From Christiangramia sp. (GTDB lineage: Bacteria; Bacteroidota; Bacteroidia; Flavobacteriales; Flavobacteriaceae), in contig JAGXII010000143.1 of NCBI GenBank assembly GCA_024635735.1, positions 1-19,755 on the forward strand: a stretch of 19,755 nucleotides of DNA. Direction: 5' to 3'. Shown one piece after another: positions 7,945 to 15,959 of the stretch. The notes beneath the pieces are model-generated. The model was not told where the DNA came from. It did not search any database and saw only the letters and a program-made list of their open reading frames with translations. Both the position numbers and the translations under genes were made by a program. Every line of letters begins with the position of its first letter. Position 1 is the stretch's first letter.

Positions 7945-9297
7945 TTATTCCTCTTCCTGGGGTTTCATCTTGAAATCCTCCATGAATTTCGTAGTATAAT
8001 TTCCTTCAACATAATCAGGATGATCCATCAGCTGTCTATGGAAAGGAATAGTGGTTTTAATTCCTTCAATCACAAATTCATCCAGTGCACGCTTCATTTT
8101 ATTGATCGCTTCTTCCCTGGTTTGAGCGGTAGTGATCAATTTTGCGATCATAGAATCGTAGTTTGGCGGGATTATATATCCACTGTACACATGCGTGTCA
8201 ATACGCACTCCATGTCCTCCGGGTGCATGAAGATTCGTAATCCTTCCTGGACAAGGACGGAATCCATGATAAGGATCTTCCGCATTAATTCTACATTCTA
8301 TAGAATGTAATTGTGGAAAATAATTCTTTCCTGAAATTGGCACGCCTGCCGCAACAAGTATCTGCTCACGAATAAGGTCATAATCTATTACCTGTTCGGT
8401 GATTGGATGTTCTACCTGGATACGGGTGTTCATTTCCATAAAGTAGAAATTACGGTGTTTATCCACCAGGAATTCTACTGTTCCCGCACCTTCATATTTG
8501 ATATATTCAGCAGCTTTTACCGCGGCTTGACCCATTTTTTTCCGAAGTGTATCCGTCATGAAAGGTGAAGGTGTTTCCTCAGTTAACTTCTGGTGACGAC
8601 GTTGGATAGAACAGTCCCTTTCAGATAAGTGACATGCTTTTCCGCTGCTGTCTCCCACAACCTGAATTTCGATATGGCGAGGCTCTTCAATAAGCTTCTC
8701 CATATACATTCCATCGTTTCCGAAAGAAGCATCAGCTTCTTTTCTAGCCGATTCCCATGCTGCTTCGAGATCTGCTTCTTTCCATACGGCACGCATTCCC
8801 TTTCCACCACCACCTGCGGTAGCTTTCAGCATAACCGGAAAACCTATTTCCTTTGCGAGCTTAAGGCATTCCTTATAATCTTTCAGGATACCTTCAGATC
8901 CAGGAACGCAGGGAACTCCTGCCTCTCTCATGGTCGCTTTGGCCGTAGCCTTATCTCCCATTTTTGAGATCATCTCAGGAGAAGCTCCGATGAATTTTAT
9001 TTCATGTTCTTCACAGATCTTGGAAAATTTGGCGTTCTCTGATAAAAATCCGTAACCTGGATGTATCGCATCAGCATTTGTTATTTCAGCAGCTGCGATA
9101 ATATTTGATATTTTTAAGTAAGAAAGGTTGCTGGGCGGAGGTCCAATACACACCGCTTCATCGGCAAATCTTACGTGAAGGCTTTCGGCATCTGCGGTAG
9201 AATATACCGCCACCGTTTTTATACCCATTTCTTTACAGGTACGGATTACGCGCAAAGCGATCTCCCCTCTGTTGGCTATTAATATTTTTTTAAACAT
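7945..9297 (-). CDS. accC: acetyl-CoA carboxylase, biotin carboxylase subunit
   Basis: ATP-dependent carboxylation of biotin on BCCP, the first half-reaction of malonyl-CoA synthesis. It is 450 residues, the usual AccC length. N-terminal biotin carboxylase domain: KKILIANRGEIALRVIRTC (3-21), HPGYGFLSEN (79-88). ATP-grasp domain: glycine-rich loop AGGGGKGMR (161-169) and ERDCSIQRRHQK (226-237). Metal/active-site segment: MEMNTRIQVEHPITE (288-302), followed by the C-terminal domain with ECRINAEDP. It is preceded by accB with a 61-bp gap containing no obvious terminator, and ends in a strong hairpin. Biotin carboxylases of acyl-CoA carboxylases and pyruvate carboxylase share these motifs, but the accB-accC arrangement next to fabH favours acetyl-CoA carboxylase. 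Confidence 0.96.
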   Translation of the reverse strand: MFKKILIANRGEIALRVIRTCKEMGIKTVAVYSTADAESLHVRFADEAVCIGPPPSNLSYLKISNIIAAAEITNADAIHPGYGFLSENAKFSKICEEHEIKFIGASPEMISKMGDKATAKATMREAGVPCVPGSEGILKDYKECLKLAKEIGFPVMLKATAGGGGKGMRAVWKEADLEAAWESARKEADASFGNDGMYMEKLIEEPRHIEIQVVGDSSGKACHLSERDCSIQRRHQKLTEETPSPFMTDTLRKKMGQAAVKAAEYIKYEGAGTVEFLVDKHRNFYFMEMNTRIQVEHPITEQVIDYDLIREQILVAAGVPISGKNYFPQLHSIECRINAEDPYHGFRPCPGRITNLHAPGGHGVRIDTHVYSGYIIPPNYDSMIAKLITTAQTREEAINKMKRALDEFVIEGIKTTIPFHRQLMDHPDYVEGNYTTKFMEDFKMKPQEEE

Positions 9298-9358
9298 ACC
9301 TATTTGCTTTTAAATTCTGAAGGCTGGAAAACCTAACAGTTACTAAAACGGGTAGTAA

Positions 9359-9862
9359 TTAAGATGGATCTACTAAGAATAATGGCTGATCAAATTCTAC
9401 AGGTGAAGAATCGTCTACCAGTACTTTTACGATTTTTCCCGAAACTTCACTTTCAATTTCATTGAAAAGTTTCATAGCTTCAATTACGCAAAGAACGTCG
9501 CCTTCTTTAATGCTATCGCCAACTTCAATAAAAACAGGCTTATCAGGGGAAGGTTTTCTGTAGAAAGTTCCAATAATTGGAGATTTCACAGTAATATATT
9601 TTGAGTCATCGGCTTTAGAATCCTTTTCTTCTGAATCACCAGATGGTGATTGCGGAGCAGGAGCCTGGGGCTGTTGTTGCTGCTGAGCCGGCATTTGCTG
9701 CGGCATCTGGCCTCCTACCGGCACTTGTTGTACTATGGTAGTTTCTTTTTCGTCTGAACCTGTTTTAATGGTGATCTTAACGTCGCCTGTTTCAAGTTTT
9801 ACCTCGCTGGCGCCAGATTTGGCTACAAACTTTATAAGGTTTTGAATTTCCTTTAAATCCAT
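9359..9862 (-). CDS. accB: acetyl-CoA carboxylase, biotin carboxyl carrier protein
   Basis: Carries the biotin that shuttles carboxyl groups from AccC to the carboxyltransferase. The start is the ATG at 9862-9860 (MDLKEIQNLIKFV), giving 167 residues; an upstream in-frame ATG at 9946 lies inside fabH and adds unrelated residues. The N-terminal helix (1-20) is followed by a flexible linker rich in Gln, Pro and Ala (about 47-75), typical of AccB. A charged stretch SEEKDSKADDSK precedes the biotinyl domain (about 88-167). The biotin attachment site is Lys131 in VIEAMKLFNEI; the usual motif is EAMKMMNE, so the residues after Lys differ conservatively. It starts 19 bp after the fabH stop and is followed by accC. 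Confidence 0.96.
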   Translation of the reverse strand: MDLKEIQNLIKFVAKSGASEVKLETGDVKITIKTGSDEKETTIVQQVPVGGQMPQQMPAQQQQQPQAPAPQSPSGDSEEKDSKADDSKYITVKSPIIGTFYRKPSPDKPVFIEVGDSIKEGDVLCVIEAMKLFNEIESEVSGKIVKVLVDDSSPVEFDQPLFLVDPS

Positions 9863-9881
9863 AATATTTGGTGTTGGTTTT

Positions 9882-10880
9882 TTATGAGTTATAAGCCCAT
9901 TTAAGGTACGCAGCTCCCCATGTGAAGCCACCTCCAAAAGAGGCAAATATTAAGTTATCTCCTTTTTTAAATTTCTTTTCGTAATCACTTAGTAATAAAG
10001 GTAAGGTAGCTGAAGTTGTATTTCCATATCTTTCGATATTCATCAGTACTTTATTTTCATCATGGAGGTGCATTCTATTGGCAGTCGCATCGATGATCCT
10101 CTTATTGGCCTGATGGGCAACCAGCCAGTCTACATCTTCATTTGTAAGATTGTTTCTTTTCATGATCTGCTCGCTAACCCCTGCCATATTTGATACGGCA
10201 AATTTGAATACCGTCTTCCCGTCCTGTCTCACAAAATGAAGTTTCTTGGCAACAGTTTCTTCTGTAGGTGGAATAAGAGATCCTCCGGCTTCAATATTTA
10301 AAGAATCCCGACCAATAGAATCACTTCTCAAAATCTCATCCTGTAGTCCAAGTCCTTCGGTATTTGGTTCCATTAATACTGCTCCTGCACCGTCACCAAA
10401 GATGATACAGGTCGTCCTGTCAGTATAATCAATAATAGAAGACATCTTATCTGCTCCAATAACCATTACTTTTTTATACCGGCCAGACTCTATATAAGCT
10501 GCTGCAGTAGACATCCCATATAAAAAACTGGAGCAAGCCGCTTGCAAATCGTAAGAAAATGCGTTAGTTGCTCCTATCTGTGTTGCCACATGAACTCCGG
10601 TAGATGCCACAGGCATATCCGGTGTTGCAGTTCCCATTATAACAAGATCTATTTCTTTGGGATCCAGGTTAGCCTTTCTTATAAGTTCCTTTGCCGCCTG
10701 GATTGCTAAATATGAAGTTCCTTTTTTGGGGTCTTTTAATATTCTCCTCTCCTTAATCCCTGTTCTCGTGGTGATCCATTCATCTGTTGTATCCACCATT
10801 TCTTCCAACATCTTGTTGGTTAACACATCTTCGGGAACATATCCTCCTACAGCTGTAATTGCTGCCGTGATTTTACTCAT
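9882..10880 (-). CDS. fabH: 3-oxoacyl-ACP synthase III (beta-ketoacyl-ACP synthase III)
   Basis: Condenses acetyl-CoA or a branched acyl-CoA primer with malonyl-ACP to start fatty acid synthesis. It has 332 residues. The thiolase-fold active site is complete: Cys116 in LQAACSSFLYG, His256 in VAHQANKRI and Asn287 in ERYGNTTSATLPL. The N-terminal DEWITTRTGIKERRI segment is a FabH hallmark, as is the closing FASFGGGFTWGAAYLKW. First gene of fabH-accB-accC, so initiation and the malonyl-CoA-forming steps are co-expressed. rpmF lies upstream, with a terminator between, so fabH probably has its own promoter in 10881-11000. That gap holds TTTG and TA-rich stretches on the - strand but no well-spaced consensus pair. 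Confidence 0.96.
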   Translation of the reverse strand: MSKITAAITAVGGYVPEDVLTNKMLEEMVDTTDEWITTRTGIKERRILKDPKKGTSYLAIQAAKELIRKANLDPKEIDLVIMGTATPDMPVASTGVHVATQIGATNAFSYDLQAACSSFLYGMSTAAAYIESGRYKKVMVIGADKMSSIIDYTDRTTCIIFGDGAGAVLMEPNTEGLGLQDEILRSDSIGRDSLNIEAGGSLIPPTEETVAKKLHFVRQDGKTVFKFAVSNMAGVSEQIMKRNNLTNEDVDWLVAHQANKRIIDATANRMHLHDENKVLMNIERYGNTTSATLPLLLSDYEKKFKKGDNLIFASFGGGFTWGAAYLKWAYNS

Positions 10881-11004
10881 AAATTTGGTTTTAATTCACC
10901 AGTATCCGGTCTCAAAAGGATTTCTACATTCATAGAAAAGTACTAAAATTAATTCGAACCGGCGTGCAAATTAAGGTCTTTTTTGGACTTATTCAACTAA
11001 AAAC

Positions 11005-11029
11005 AAAAAACTCCCACAAAGTGAGAGTT
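11005..11029 (-). terminator. intrinsic terminator of the DUF177-rpmF unit
   Basis: On the - strand AACTCTCAC, loop TTT, GTGGGAGTT (plus coordinates 11029-11009), all nine positions pairing with one U-G wobble, then a T run. It separates rpmF from fabH; partial read-through is possible. Confidence 0.82.
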
Positions 11030-11059
11030 TCTGTAATTTTTTGATTCTCCTAAAAGAAA

Positions 11060-11257
11060 TTAAGCTTCAATTTCTTCAGTGTTATCAATTAGTACCTGGC
11101 CTCGGTAATATAGTTTACCTTCATGCCAGTGAGCTCTGTGGTATAGGTGTGCTTCACCTGTTACAGAATCTACAGCCACTTTTGGAGCTGAAGCTTTATA
11201 ATGTGTTCTTCTTTTATCTCTTCTGGTTTTCGAGATTTTTCTCTTTGGATGTGCCAT
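11060..11257 (-). CDS. rpmF: 50S ribosomal protein L32
   Basis: Component of the large ribosomal subunit. 65 residues: MAHPKRKISKTRRDKRRTH at the N-terminus is diagnostic, followed by the middle segment HLYHRAHWHEGKLYYRGQ and an acidic tail. The cysteine pairs that bind zinc in some L32 proteins are absent; their places are filled by other residues (HLYHRAH, no Cys at all). It starts 13 bp after the stop of the DUF177 gene, the common yceD-rpmF pairing. Confidence 0.97.
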   Translation of the reverse strand: MAHPKRKISKTRRDKRRTHYKASAPKVAVDSVTGEAHLYHRAHWHEGKLYYRGQVLIDNTEEIEA

Positions 11258-11270
11258 GGCTTCCTATTAA

Positions 11271-11804
11271 TTATTCGTTTAATAAATTTTTTAATTTGTC
11301 CCAGCGAGGATCTATTTCTTCCTCTTTTTTCTTTTTCTGATTTTTCAAACTAAGCTCTTCCAGCTTATCAAGTACGTCAGATTTCAAAGTTCCGTCTTCT
11401 ACTCCCGGATGTACCCTTTTTTGAGGCACCGAAAGTACCACTAATTCGTAAATATATTGCTGAACATTTACCTCATATTCACCATGTGGCAAAATGAGTA
11501 AATCCTCATCGTCATTATTGAATTCGTCGCCGAATTTGATCACGAGAAATAATGTACTCCCGATTGGCTGATCGTAAGGCTCATTTGTAAGATCACAATT
11601 TACATTTACTGTCCCGCTGGCTTGAAAAGTTAACTCCATCATAGTGGATTTCTTTTCAAACAACAGGTCGATCTTTACATTCGCGCTATTGAATTCGTCG
11701 TACTCAAAATGTCTAAAGAACTCGTTATCTAACTCATACTCAAACTGGTGTTTCCCAAGCTTTAATCCCTTAAAAGGAATTGTAAACTCTTCTAAATTCC
11801 TCAT
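11271..11804 (-). CDS. DUF177 (YceD-like) protein
   Basis: A 177-residue protein if started at the ATG at 11804 (MRNLEEFTIPFKGLKLG). The track-length alternative ATG at 11852 would add 16 residues lacking family character and would overlap the probable -7 element, so it is not used. Visible: N-terminal beta segment with GKHQFEYELDNEFF, a central ASGTVNVNCDLTNEPY segment (about 62-77, corresponding to the C-R-T-L-x-P-like core of DUF177), and the closing DPRWDKLKNLLNE tail that usually marks the family. Homologues are linked to 23S rRNA accumulation and ribosome assembly, consistent with the rpmF neighbour; I infer rather than see that role. Confidence 0.88.
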   Translation of the reverse strand: MRNLEEFTIPFKGLKLGKHQFEYELDNEFFRHFEYDEFNSANVKIDLLFEKKSTMMELTFQASGTVNVNCDLTNEPYDQPIGSTLFLVIKFGDEFNNDDEDLLILPHGEYEVNVQQYIYELVVLSVPQKRVHPGVEDGTLKSDVLDKLEELSLKNQKKKKEEEIDPRWDKLKNLLNE

Positions 11805-11849
11805 CTCATCCTCAGTTTTGAGTGCCCTCTGTTTCCAGAAAGGCGGGTG

Positions 11850-11857
11850 CAAAGATA
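11850..11857 (-). promoter_or_regulatory. candidate -7 element for DUF177-rpmF
   Basis: Exact TAnnTTTG on the - strand (TATCTTTG), 45 bp before the ATG at 11804. No correctly spaced TTTG/TTG -33 element is seen, so only the -7 half is supported. It lies in the 96-bp gap after pdxA. Confidence 0.4.
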
Positions 11858-11900
11858 TAAAAATTAATCAATTATAGGCTTTTTATAAACAAATTTCTGT

Positions 11901-12947
11901 TTATATCTTTTTGCCTTGTTTCTTCAGGGGATTTTCAGTTAAATCCCTATATTCTTCCCTGGCCTTATAAATTTCAATGGCCTTAAAAACCGCTTCCTTA
12001 AATGAGTTAATATTTGCTTCATTTTTACCGGCGATTTCGAATGCAGTTCCATGATCAGGAGAGGTTCTTACCTTATTTAAACCAGCTGTAAAGTTCACTC
12101 CTCTTCCAAAAGATAATGTTTTAAACGGAATTAAGCCCTGGTCATGATACGAAGCTATCACCGCGTCAAAATTCTTGTAATTTTTTGAGCCGAAAAAGCT
12201 GTCTGCAGCATATGGCCCAAAGACTAAATCTCCATTATCTCTTATTTTCTGAATTGTAGGCTTTAGAATTTCTTCATCTTCCTTTCCTATCAAGCCCTGA
12301 TCTCCACTATGCGGATTAATACCCAAAACCGCGATTTTTGGTTTTTCAACCCTGAAATCCTGTTTTAATGTCTGCTGAATTATCTTTATTTTTTTCTGAA
12401 TAAGTTCCGGTGTAATTACCGAAGCGATATCCTTCAACGCCACATGATCTGTTAATAATCCTACTTTAAGATTATCGGTGATCATTAACATTAAACTCTC
12501 TCCTTCCAGTTCTTTTGCCAGATAATCTGTATGGCCCGGAAAGCTAAAATTGTCCGACTGAATGGTCGCTTTATTAATAGGCGCCGTTACAAGAACATCA
12601 ATTTCATCATTTTTTAAAGCTTTTGTGGCAGCCTCTAATGATTTAAACGCATATTCACCAACTTTGATATCTTCTTCTCCAAAATTGATATTTACATTCT
12701 CCTTCCAGACATTCATCACATTGATCTTTCCGTCTACTGCTTTGGAAGGTTCATCAATCCCCTGGAAATGTGTGGAAAGATTATAATGCTTCTTTAAAAA
12801 ATTTATAATTTTAGACGAAGCGAAGATAATCGGGGTACAAAAATCCAGCATTCGGGAATCGTCAAAGGTTTTCAGCACGATTTCACTTCCAATTCCATTA
12901 AGATCCCCAATGCTAATTCCTAATTTGATCATTTCAGCATGTTTCAT
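11901..12947 (-). CDS. pdxA: 4-hydroxythreonine-4-phosphate dehydrogenase
   Basis: NAD-dependent oxidation of 4-phosphohydroxy-L-threonine in the DXP-dependent pyridoxal phosphate pathway. It is 348 residues from the ATG at 12947; an ATG six codons on (MIKLGISIGD) is equally plausible. Conserved blocks: ISIGDLNGIGSEI (11-23; the more common form is GDPxGIGPE), TAPINK (121-126), PGHTDYLA (137-144), GINPHSGDQGLIG (209-221) and SYHDQGLIPFKTL (266-278). The three metal-binding histidines are His168, His213 and His268, near the positions known in the E. coli enzyme (166/211/266). It is divergent from ribE across 61 bp. Confidence 0.95.
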   Translation of the reverse strand: MKHAEMIKLGISIGDLNGIGSEIVLKTFDDSRMLDFCTPIIFASSKIINFLKKHYNLSTHFQGIDEPSKAVDGKINVMNVWKENVNINFGEEDIKVGEYAFKSLEAATKALKNDEIDVLVTAPINKATIQSDNFSFPGHTDYLAKELEGESLMLMITDNLKVGLLTDHVALKDIASVITPELIQKKIKIIQQTLKQDFRVEKPKIAVLGINPHSGDQGLIGKEDEEILKPTIQKIRDNGDLVFGPYAADSFFGSKNYKNFDAVIASYHDQGLIPFKTLSFGRGVNFTAGLNKVRTSPDHGTAFEIAGKNEANINSFKEAVFKAIEIYKAREEYRDLTENPLKKQGKKI

Positions 12948-13008
12948 AAAGTTTCCCGATATAATATTTTAATTTTACACACAAATGTAACCATTATTAT
13001 AGAAAACA

Positions 13009-13596
13009 ATGTTCACCGGAATCATAGAAGAATTAGGAAAAGTAAGCAATCTGGAAAAATCGGGAAATAATCTCAATATTACCATCGAAGCCGGAATGGC
13101 TCCGGAATTAAAAATAGATCAGAGTGTGGCACATAATGGGGTTTGTCTTACTGTTGTTACAGTAAATAATCAAGAATATATGGTTACTGCCATTAAAGAG
13201 ACTTTAGATAAAACCAATCTTTCTCAACTTCAATCGGGAGATTTTATCAACCTGGAAAGAGGAATGAAATTAGGGGACCGTCTGGACGGACATATAGTAC
13301 AGGGACATGTAGATCAAACTGCTACCTGTAAGCATGTTAAAGAAGAAAGCGGAAGCTGGGTTTTTACATTTGAATATGATCCGAATATTGGCAATATAAC
13401 TATTGAAAAAGGCTCTATAACGGTTAATGGTGTAAGCCTAACCGTTGTAAACTCTCAGAAAAATGAATTTAGCGTTGCTATAATTCCTTACACTTATGAA
13501 AATACGAGCTTTAAAAATTTAAAAGAGAATGATATTGTAAATCTGGAATTTGATGTAATTGGTAAGTATGTAAAAAGAATTAGTGAAATATCTTAA
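13009..13596 (+). CDS. ribE: riboflavin synthase, alpha subunit
   Basis: Dismutates two molecules of 6,7-dimethyl-8-ribityllumazine to riboflavin. It has 195 residues and begins with the family signature MFTGIIEELGKV. Two tandem lumazine-binding barrels are visible: the first contains AHNGVCLTVV (41-50), the second VNGVSLTVVN (about 143-152), and between them LGDRLDGHIVQGHVDQ. The C-terminal NLEFDVIGKYVKR is typical of the trimerisation region. No FMN riboswitch fits in the short 5' gap. It faces pdxA, another cofactor gene, in divergent orientation and ends in a 4-bp overlap with the convergent PID-type gene. Confidence 0.96.
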   Translation: MFTGIIEELGKVSNLEKSGNNLNITIEAGMAPELKIDQSVAHNGVCLTVVTVNNQEYMVTAIKETLDKTNLSQLQSGDFINLERGMKLGDRLDGHIVQGHVDQTATCKHVKEESGSWVFTFEYDPNIGNITIEKGSITVNGVSLTVVNSQKNEFSVAIIPYTYENTSFKNLKENDIVNLEFDVIGKYVKRISEIS

Positions 13597-13874
13597 TTCA
13601 TTTCGAACTTGCGTAGCTTATAGCAGCCATACATTACTCCCACTGCCATTAAGAGGTAAACGTAATCATCAATAGGCAAACATAATCCAACCGGAGGCGG
13701 CACTCCAGGGCGGTTTGGATTTCCAGTACTAGTGCCGGGATCACAGGGAGGTCCCCCAATATGCCTCCGCTCCTGGGGAGGAGGCGGTCCATTCTCCTGG
13801 GCCAGTGCAGACGAAGACAGGGTCATGCCTATAAAAAGCATTAAAGCCACTATCAAACATTTATACTTCCCCAT
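13593..13874 (-). CDS. small secreted protein with PID-CTERM-like sorting tail
   Basis: A 93-residue protein. Residues 1-25 are a Sec signal peptide (hydrophobic LIVALMLFIGM, cleavage after ALA). Residues 27-65 are rich in Pro and Gly and carry two cysteines (44, 65), with no recognisable fold. The C-terminus reads CLPIDDYVYLLMAVGVMYGCYKLRKF: a PID tripeptide (67-69), a short hydrophobic helix ending with G-x-x-Y-G, and basic residues. This is the layout of the flavobacterial PID-CTERM sorting signal as I remember it, though usual examples read PIDGG and this one reads PIDDY. By family analogy it would be processed and anchored or released at the cell surface. A likely promoter lies at 13941-13974. 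Confidence 0.75.
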   Translation of the reverse strand: MGKYKCLIVALMLFIGMTLSSSALAQENGPPPPQERRHIGGPPCDPGTSTGNPNRPGVPPPVGLCLPIDDYVYLLMAVGVMYGCYKLRKFEMN

Positions 13875-13940
13875 AGATGTAAGGTTAATATTATCGGCTA
13901 AAAGTCTCTAAAAATAGAATTTTCTATAAATTACAGTCTA

Positions 13941-13974
13941 CAAAGGTAAGAATTTTCAAGTATAAGATAATCAA
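13941..13974 (-). promoter_or_regulatory. candidate promoter of the PID-type gene
   Basis: Exact - strand TAnnTTTG (TACCTTTG, 13948-13941), 67 bp before the ATG, with a TTG at 13974-13972 about 23 bp upstream. The spacing is the same as in the asd candidate. A 16-bp perfect palindrome abuts the -33 side. Confidence 0.45.
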
Positions 13975-13989
13975 TGATTTATAAATCAT
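13974..13989. repeat. 16-bp perfect palindrome
   Basis: ATGATTTATAAATCAT equals its own reverse complement. It lies immediately upstream of the putative -33 element of the PID-type gene, a position suited to a dimeric regulator. AT-rich composition makes chance palindromes more likely than usual. Confidence 0.5.
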
Positions 13990-14279
13990 CATTAATTTCC
14001 CACTCCAACCTTTTCTTTATCTACGCAATTATTTGTTATAAAGTTTTTAAAATAAATACTTTATATAAGCTCCAGGGGTATTTATACTTATAAACCAGAG
14101 GTTTTTATCTTCAAATTTATTCAATAAGATGTAACCTTTCAATTTTTTATATAGAAAGTTTTTAATTTATAAAGTAAAATTAGGGCACTTACCTTAAAAA
14201 CAGTAGGAAAAATCCTATTTTAACATTCATTAACTAACCGGAATATAGATTGATCTCCTTAATAAATGGGAAATGTACT
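13990..14279. other. AT-rich non-coding gap
   Basis: No ORF of note. It holds an 8-bp inverted repeat (TATAAAGT 14037-14044, ACTTTATA 14058-14065), a related AAAGTTTTTAA-type stretch near 14153-14178, and a weak 5-bp hairpin (TAGGA aaaa TCCTA, 14204-14217) that might help end the lipoprotein transcript. No convincing terminator or RNA gene is seen. Confidence 0.6.
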
Positions 14280-15800
14280 CTATTTTACCTCAACCATAAA
14301 ATTATCGATTGCAATATCCCGATTTAATTTATCGAGCTTCTGGATGGCGATTCTTGCACGGAAGGAAGTGCTATTGGAAGAATTTTCAATGGTGGTTTGA
14401 AGTTTTGTGAACTGAGTTTTAATCTTAGTCTTATCTACATCGCCAATTCCATCACCATCTGCATCAATATAAACATTATCTTCTGTACTATTCGTAGCAT
14501 CAGGTCCCGCGGCAAGAATAACAGCTTTTTCCCAGGTATTTCCTTTATCAAAAGAATATTCCACCTCTACTTTACTGTTTCTGGTCCATCCTCCCACCGA
14601 GGAATCGGTAAAGGTTCCAAAGAATCCGGAAATTTTTACTTCAGACTTATCTGTAATATCATAATCTAAACCTTCATTATCAAAAACCAGGGAAATACCA
14701 ACCTCCCGGTCCGGCGCTTTATTGGTATTCTGCGCTGCGAAGTATCCGTATCCCAGCTTATACTCATAATAGACATTTGCCGGATCTTTCTTAATGAATT
14801 TACCGTAATAACCATAATCCCTATCGTTAATTGAGCCAAAACTTTCGGTAATTAGCTGTTCGTTCGCACTCTTTACAAGTTTATAGGTTTCATCATCATC
14901 TTCAAAATCTTCGTAGATAAGAGATTCGAATTTTGCAATGTCACATTCGTTGGGTCCGTCGCTTTCAAAGCCCAGGATTACTGTTCCAAATATAGTAGAG
15001 GTATACTGAAACTGGCCTGAAACCGTGGAGCAGGTTTTAGAGGTCGTATTATCATAAACATGTTCTCCTGAAATATAAACAGGCCCCGAACCACCATAAA
15101 AAGCCACAGTTCCGTCAGGACCGCCACTGGAAAGTTCACAGGTAGTATAATCGCCGGAAGCCACACAGGATATTTGTGACGCTCCATTTCCACGAATGGT
15201 GTTACTATAAAAACCGCCATTAAGAACAACTTGTGTAGTCATAACTTCATTATCGCCTTCTCCGTCATCTGAAAAAATAAAATTCAGACTTTGCTCTTCA
15301 ATTGCATTCAAATCCGGATGAAATCCACATTCAATGCAATAATAAAACCCTGTTATTACAGTAAGTGCTTTTCTGGAAGTTTCCTTTTGAAGAAGTATAT
15401 TGGATTGCTTTTCCTCAAAAACCACATTTTCAGCAATAGGATAGCTGCCTTTGCCGCTTGCCTTGAAATTAAAGGATAAAACAGCATTATTAAATTTCAA
15501 TTCGGTAGAGCTGATCCTTTCTCCGGAAATTTTCAAATTGGATCCATCGGCCAGTGTTAAAAAAGCCTGAGGAATATGTGGCGGCTGATAAGCATATACT
15601 TCAATGGTACCTCTTTGCATTCCATCCAGAGTAGTAAAAACTCCTTTATATAATCCGTCAAAAGTTTCATCGAATTTTCCGGAACTAACAGATAAGGAAA
15701 ACTCTTCAGGAGAAATTTCAATTTCAGAATTGTCTATGCTGCATGAGCAAATATTCAGCAATAAAAAAAATGCTGAAGTGTAGAGGTAGATTGACTTCAT
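14280..15800 (-). CDS. large lipoprotein of unknown function
   Basis: A 506-residue protein from the ATG at 15800; an ATG ten codons upstream would place polar residues before the signal peptide. Residues 1-20 are a lipoprotein signal (FFLLLNICSC, lipobox ICSC, Cys20). The mature part starts with an acidic, Ser-rich segment, then beta-rich sequence with scattered cysteines (YYCIEC, ISCVASGDYTTC, KTCSTVSG, NECD) that could form disulfides. The C-terminal third resembles a beta-sandwich adhesion or carbohydrate-binding module: FDKGNTWEKAVILAAG, a calcium-loop-like DADGDGIGDVD (446-456), and the closing IDNFMVEV. I do not recognise the whole protein. Likely outer-membrane or surface-exposed. It is monocistronic, with paired direct repeats upstream. 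Confidence 0.8.
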   Translation of the reverse strand: MKSIYLYTSAFFLLLNICSCSIDNSEIEISPEEFSLSVSSGKFDETFDGLYKGVFTTLDGMQRGTIEVYAYQPPHIPQAFLTLADGSNLKISGERISSTELKFNNAVLSFNFKASGKGSYPIAENVVFEEKQSNILLQKETSRKALTVITGFYYCIECGFHPDLNAIEEQSLNFIFSDDGEGDNEVMTTQVVLNGGFYSNTIRGNGASQISCVASGDYTTCELSSGGPDGTVAFYGGSGPVYISGEHVYDNTTSKTCSTVSGQFQYTSTIFGTVILGFESDGPNECDIAKFESLIYEDFEDDDETYKLVKSANEQLITESFGSINDRDYGYYGKFIKKDPANVYYEYKLGYGYFAAQNTNKAPDREVGISLVFDNEGLDYDITDKSEVKISGFFGTFTDSSVGGWTRNSKVEVEYSFDKGNTWEKAVILAAGPDATNSTEDNVYIDADGDGIGDVDKTKIKTQFTKLQTTIENSSNSTSFRARIAIQKLDKLNRDIAIDNFMVEVK

Positions 15801-15860
15801 AGTCGTAGTAGTCGGGATTGGTTGGTCCAATCTAAACTAAAGACTAAAGCAACAGAAAAA

Positions 15861-15895
15861 TACTCGTTGAAGTTAGAATTTACTCGTTGAAATTA
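15861..15895. repeat. two 15-bp direct repeats, 20-bp period, upstream of the lipoprotein gene
   Basis: TACTCGTTGAAGTTA (15861-15875) and TACTCGTTGAAATTA (15881-15895) differ at one position and repeat exactly 20 bp apart, about two helical turns, 61-95 bp before the lipoprotein ATG. This arrangement is typical of regulator sites bound in tandem (for example LytTR-type factors), though the bases do not match the LytTR consensus well. Confidence 0.65.
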
Positions 15896-15959
15896 AGTTT
15901 TGTTTAGGTTTTTCTTACAATTTTTAATCGGATCTTAAAAAATATTAAGAATTAGAGCT

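Noticed and set aside
9862..9946. Longer accB start overlapping the fabH end
   Set aside because: The extra 28 residues are read inside fabH coding sequence and do not resemble AccB; the ATG at 9862 gives the standard N-terminus.
12948..13008. Possible FMN riboswitch before ribE
   Set aside because: The 61-bp gap is too short and AT-rich and shows none of the RFN-element helices; only a weak 5-bp dyad (12975-12990) is present.
14204..14217. Hairpin TAGGA-aaaa-TCCTA as terminator of the lipoprotein gene
   Set aside because: Five-bp stem of low stability without a solid T run on the relevant strand; kept only as a note in the gap description.
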